A stretch of 45,178 bases of DNA, taken from contig NZ_JASNJD010000029.1 in the NCBI RefSeq assembly GCF_030164425.1, positions 1 through 45,178 on the forward strand, given 5' to 3'. Every line of letters starts with the position of its first letter. Position 1 is the first letter of the stretch. A program made the position numbers and the translations under genes. Positions 42,284 to 45,178 of this stretch are shown piece by piece. Source of the stretch: Pseudodonghicola flavimaris. Lineage in GTDB: Bacteria > Pseudomonadota > Alphaproteobacteria > Rhodobacterales > Rhodobacteraceae. Below the pieces are notes generated by a model. It was not told where the DNA came from. It ran no database searches and worked only from the letters and a program-made list of their open reading frames with translations.

Positions 42284-44011
42284 ATGACCGACCCCAAGGC
42301 CAGCAACCGCAAGCTGCGCTCCCGCATCACCACCGACGGGCTCGACCGGGTGCCGCACCGCGCCTTCTATCGCGGTCAGGGGCTGGATGACGATGCGATG
42401 GCGCGGCCGATGATCGGCGTCGTTTCCACCGCCGGAGAGACCTCGCCCTGCAACGCCAATCTCGGCGAACAGGCGCGCTATGCCTATCGCGGCGTGCAGG
42501 AGGCCGGCGGCACGCCGCGCGAATTCACCACCATCTCGGTCTCCGACGGGTTCAGCATGAACCATCAGGGGATGAAAAATTCGCTGATGTCGCGCGACCT
42601 GATCGCGGATTCGGTGGAACTGGTGATGCGCGGCCACGCCTATGACGGGCTGGTGGGCTACGGCGGCTGCGACAAGAACCTGCCGGCGCTGATCATGGCG
42701 ATGGTGCGGCTCAACACGCCCTCGGTCTTTGTCTTCGGCGGCTCCACCCTGCCCGGGGTCTACAAGGGCAAGCCGGTGTCGATCCTCGATACCTATGAGG
42801 GGGCAGGCGCGGTGATGACCGGAGAGCTGACGGTAGAGGAGCTGGACGAGATGGAGCGCGCCGCCATGCCCACCATCGGCGCCTGCCCGGGCCAGTTCAC
42901 CGCCAACACCATGGGCATGGTCTCAGAGGTGCTGGGCATCGCGCCGCTGGGCAGCGCCACAATGCCGGCGGTCTATGCCGAGCGGGTCGCCCTGGGCCGC
43001 AGGGCCGGCAAGATGGTGATGGAGATCCTGGAGCGCGGCGGGCCGCTGCCGCGCGATCTGATCACCCGCAAGTCGCTGGAGAACGCCTGTGCCATCGTCG
43101 CCGCCACCGGCGGCTCGACCAATGCCGGCATGCATATCTCCGCCATCGCGCATGAGGCCGGTATCCTCTTCACCATGGACGATGTCGGCGCCGTCTTCGA
43201 ACGCACGCCGCTGATCGGCAACCTGCGCCCCGGTGGCGCGTATTACGCGCTGGACGTGCACCGGCTGGGTGGCGTGCCGGTGATCATCAAGGAACTGATC
43301 CGCTCCGGCCACATGCATGGCGACACGCTGACCATCACCGGCCAGACCCTGGCCGAGGCGGTGGCCGATGCGCCGGCACCCGATGGCGAGGTAATCCGTT
43401 CGGTCGACAGCCCACGCGACAGCTCCGGCGGGGTGATCGTGCTCAAGGGCAACCTCGCCCCCGAGGGCGCCTTCATCAAGGTCGCCGGTCTCAAGGTCCG
43501 GGTGCACGAGGGCCCCGCCCGCGTGTTCGAAAGCGAGGAAGACTGCATGGCCGCGATCCGCAAGCGCGATTACCGCGAGGGCGATGTGATCATCATCCGC
43601 AACGAGGGCCCCGCCGGCGGCCCCGGCATGCGCGAGATGCTGGGGCCGACCGCGGTGATCTATGGCCAGGGCATGGGCGAAAAGGTGGCGCTGGTCACCG
43701 ATGGCCGTTTCTCCGGCGCGACGCGGGGGATGTGCATCGGCTATCTCTCGCCCGAGGCCTATAATGGTGGTCCGCTGGGGCTGGTCGAAAATGGCGATCC
43801 GATCCGCATCGACACCCGCGAGGCCCGCACCATCGACCTCCTGGTCGACACGGAGGTGCTGGAGGCACGGCGCAAGGCGCTGGCCGCCCGTCCGCCCCGC
43901 CGTCTGGCCGGCGCGCATGAGAAATACGCGGCCCAGGTGAAAAGCGCCTATTACGGCGCGATCACCCATTCCGGTGCGGTCGACTGGCCGATCGACGAGG
44001 TGGAGGAATGA
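42284..44011 (+). CDS. IlvD/Edd family dehydratase
   Basis: 575-aa Fe-S dehydratase of the dihydroxyacid or sugar-acid group. The start is ATG 42284 (GAGGA upstream); longer in-frame readings upstream lack support. Cluster cysteines are C56 (TSPCNANLG), C129 ([10 protein letters not shown]) and C201 ([12 protein letters not shown]). It could be a true IlvD, but a catabolic neighbourhood (hydratase, hydroxyisobutyrate-dehydrogenase-like protein, decarboxylase) suggests a dihydroxyacid or sugar-acid substrate. Stop overlaps the next start (ATGA). Confidence 0.9.
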   Translation: MTDPKASNRKLRSRITTDGLDRVPHRAFYRGQGLDDDAMARPMIGVVSTAGETSPCNANLGEQARYAYRGVQEAGGTPREFTTISVSDGFSMNHQGMKNSLMSRDLIADSVELVMRGHAYDGLVGYGGCDKNLPALIMAMVRLNTPSVFVFGGSTLPGVYKGKPVSILDTYEGAGAVMTGELTVEELDEMERAAMPTIGACPGQFTANTMGMVSEVLGIAPLGSATMPAVYAERVALGRRAGKMVMEILERGGPLPRDLITRKSLENACAIVAATGGSTNAGMHISAIAHEAGILFTMDDVGAVFERTPLIGNLRPGGAYYALDVHRLGGVPVIIKELIRSGHMHGDTLTITGQTLAEAVADAPAPDGEVIRSVDSPRDSSGGVIVLKGNLAPEGAFIKVAGLKVRVHEGPARVFESEEDCMAAIRKRDYREGDVIIIRNEGPAGGPGMREMLGPTAVIYGQGMGEKVALVTDGRFSGATRGMCIGYLSPEAYNGGPLGLVENGDPIRIDTREARTIDLLVDTEVLEARRKALAARPPRRLAGAHEKYAAQVKSAYYGAITHSGAVDWPIDEVEE

Positions 44012-44883
44012 ACATGCCGCGTCTGGGATACCTCGGCACCGGGCTGATGGGTGAGCCGATGGTGATGAACCTGCTGAAGGCGGGCTATGAGGTCACTGTC
44101 TGGAATCGGACGCCATCGAAATGCGATGCCGCCGTCGCCGCCGGTGCCCGGCGCGCCGAAAGCCCTGTCGCTCTGGCGCGCCAGAGCGATGTGATCATGG
44201 CCTGCCTGACCAATGCCGCCGCCGTCGAGGCAGTGCTCTTCGGCGAGGATGGCGTGGCCGAGGTGACCGGACCGCAGCTCTTCGTCGATTTCTCCTCGAT
44301 GGACCCGGGGCTGACCCGGGAATTCGCCGAACGTCTGCGGACCGCCAATGGCATGGGCTGGGTCGATGCCCCGGTCTCCGGCGGCACGCCGGCGGCGACC
44401 GCCGGGACGCTGACCATCATGGCCGGCGGCAGCGCCGCGGAGTTCGCCCAGGCCGAACCGCTGATGGCGCCGCTGGCCCAGCGGGTCACCCATATGGGCG
44501 AAACCGGCGCCGGCCAGATGACCAAGCTGGTCAATCAGATCGTCTCCGGCTGCACCATGGCGGTGGTGGCGGAGGCGGTGAACTTCGCCCGGGTCATGGG
44601 CGTGGATGCCACCCGGCTGACCGAGGCGCTGGCCGGCGGTTTCGCGGATTCCAAGCCCTTCCAGCTCCTCGCCCCGCGCATGGCGCGCGAGACCTTCGAA
44701 AACCCGCTGGGCACGGTGGCGATGATGCTGAAGGATCTCGACACCATCGCCGAGGTCGGCGGCGACCGCGCCGAACTGCCGATGACCGACAGCGCCCGCG
44801 CCCTGATGCGCGCGACCTGCGATCTGGGCCATGCGGAGGACGATATCTCCACCCTGATCCTGACGCTGAAAGGCCGGACATGA
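44008..44883 (+). CDS. NAD(P)-dependent beta-hydroxyacid dehydrogenase (3-hydroxyisobutyrate dehydrogenase-like)
   Basis: 291 aa, Rossmann motif [12 protein letters not shown] at the N-terminus, signature [23 protein letters not shown], catalytic Lys in [11 protein letters not shown], and a C-terminal all-helical domain (KDLDTIAEV). Members oxidise beta-hydroxyacids or reduce tartronate semialdehyde. The ATG overlaps the dehydratase stop by 4 bp, and its own stop overlaps the decarboxylase-like gene by 4 bp, so the three form one coupled operon. Confidence 0.92.
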   Translation: MNMPRLGYLGTGLMGEPMVMNLLKAGYEVTVWNRTPSKCDAAVAAGARRAESPVALARQSDVIMACLTNAAAVEAVLFGEDGVAEVTGPQLFVDFSSMDPGLTREFAERLRTANGMGWVDAPVSGGTPAATAGTLTIMAGGSAAEFAQAEPLMAPLAQRVTHMGETGAGQMTKLVNQIVSGCTMAVVAEAVNFARVMGVDATRLTEALAGGFADSKPFQLLAPRMARETFENPLGTVAMMLKDLDTIAEVGGDRAELPMTDSARALMRATCDLGHAEDDISTLILTLKGRT

Positions 44884-45110
44884 CCTGCGTCGGCATGATC
44901 GTCCCCCCCGCCGCCGGCGCGGTGCCGCCAGAGCCGTTGCAGCTCTATCCCGATCTCGATTTCGTCGCCGTCGGCCTCGGCATTCCGGAGGTCACGCCGG
45001 AGGGCTTCGATCAGGTGATCCATCGCTTGGGCGCCTTGGCGGCGGAACTGAAGGAAAGTAAGCGGTGTCTGAGCGGCACGTTGTCTGCGCCGGCGCGGAC
45101 TGCGAGGTGA
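44880..45110 (+). CDS. Arylmalonate-decarboxylase-like protein, 3' part lost to the IS
   Basis: Only about 59 host residues remain. [20 protein letters not shown], then YPDLDFVAVGLGIPEVTPEGFD, closely matches my memory of the N-terminus of arylmalonate decarboxylase (GMIVPPAAG, then LYPDLPF and GLG-SVTPEGYD), a cofactor-free enzyme of the Asp/Glu racemase superfamily. Maleate isomerase is a related alternative. The two catalytic cysteine positions lie in the missing part (full length is about 240 aa). Host coding ends at 45057, after which the frame reads into the IS, adding KRCLSGTLSAPARTAR and a stop at 45110. Non-functional as it stands. Confidence 0.72.
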   Translation: MTCVGMIVPPAAGAVPPEPLQLYPDLDFVAVGLGIPEVTPEGFDQVIHRLGALAAELKESKRCLSGTLSAPARTAR

Positions 45111-45178
45111 TACCCATCTCAAGATGGGAGTGCGTTTCGCAATGGATGCTCAGACTGCGTTTCTCAGATCGCTGGGAG
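45058..45178 (+). mobile_element. Terminus of the IS66-like element, right copy
   Basis: 45058-45177 are an exact reverse complement of 1-120. The inner edge GTAAGCGGTGTCTGAG abuts host sequence GAAGGAAA; on the left the abutting bases are GATCAACC, so the two insertions are at different targets. The 16-nt palindrome recurs at 45113-45128, between the terminus and the first ORF. The element extends beyond the window. Confidence 0.75.
45142..45178 (+). CDS. Start of the first IS ORF, right copy (partial)
   Basis: ATG 45142 opens MDAQTAFLRSLG and leaves the window. Identical to the left copy at 36-1. Position matches the first ORF of an IS66-type element; the product is not confirmed by sequence similarity. 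Confidence 0.4.
   Translation, partial: MDAQTAFLRSLG

Overview
The window is high-G+C DNA with tightly packed genes, many joined by 4-bp start/stop overlaps. The aroK-aroB pair lies divergent to a tiny membrane protein, a ~500-residue exported protein and xerD. This arrangement, with RTX/Hint proteins and TRAP and dipeptide-type ABC uptake systems, points to an alphaproteobacterium of the Rhodobacterales (Roseobacter/Paracoccus-type). Genus and species cannot be read from the sequence alone. I see no tRNA, rRNA, CRISPR array, phage module or replication origin.

Both ends of the window carry the same 120 bp in opposite orientation (1-120 and 45058-45177). The sequence starts GTAAGCGG and has the look of an IS66-family terminus followed by the start of its first ORF, reading outward. 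On the left it cuts a di-haem cytochrome c peroxidase; on the right it cuts an arylmalonate-decarboxylase-like gene. The window is therefore a ~45 kb unique segment bounded by two inverted IS copies, most likely a contig ended by the repeat.

1-11.4 kb is core-like: truncated peroxidase, lytic transglycosylase, ssb, site-2 protease with CBS domains, aroK-aroB, a 49-aa membrane protein, an exported hypothetical protein, xerD, a CorC/HlyC-type CBS membrane protein and a BT1-type MFS carrier. 11.4-22.7 kb holds an RTX protein, a DUF2254 membrane protein, a secreted 8-cysteine mini-protein, an FMN reductase divergent from an HxlR regulator, a DMGDH/sarcosine-dehydrogenase-like FAD-GcvT fusion, a MocA-like nucleotidyltransferase and a large RTX-Hint protein.

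22.7-32.0 kb is a scavenging locus. A dipeptide/oligopeptide-type ABC importer (SBP, two permeases, two ATPases, minus strand) sits behind a LysR regulator. That regulator is divergent from an amidohydrolase whose stop codon overlaps the start of a CobW-type metal chaperone. The first permease has a one-base expansion in a G6 run that destroys its C-terminus.

32.0-45.1 kb is a catabolic island: two MarR regulators, a D-2-hydroxyacid dehydrogenase, a Rieske ring-hydroxylating oxygenase (PDR-type reductase, alpha, beta) with an SDR dehydrogenase, a TRAP transporter (DctPQM), a 2-oxopent-4-enoate hydratase-like enzyme, an IlvD/Edd dehydratase, a 3-hydroxyisobutyrate-dehydrogenase-like enzyme and the broken decarboxylase. 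A perfect 16-bp palindrome over the promoter between the second MarR gene and the reductase gene is a probable operator. The likely logic is import of an aromatic or related acid by TRAP, dihydroxylation, rearomatisation by the SDR, then processing by lyases and dehydrogenases. No ring-cleavage dioxygenase is in the window and the substrate is unknown.
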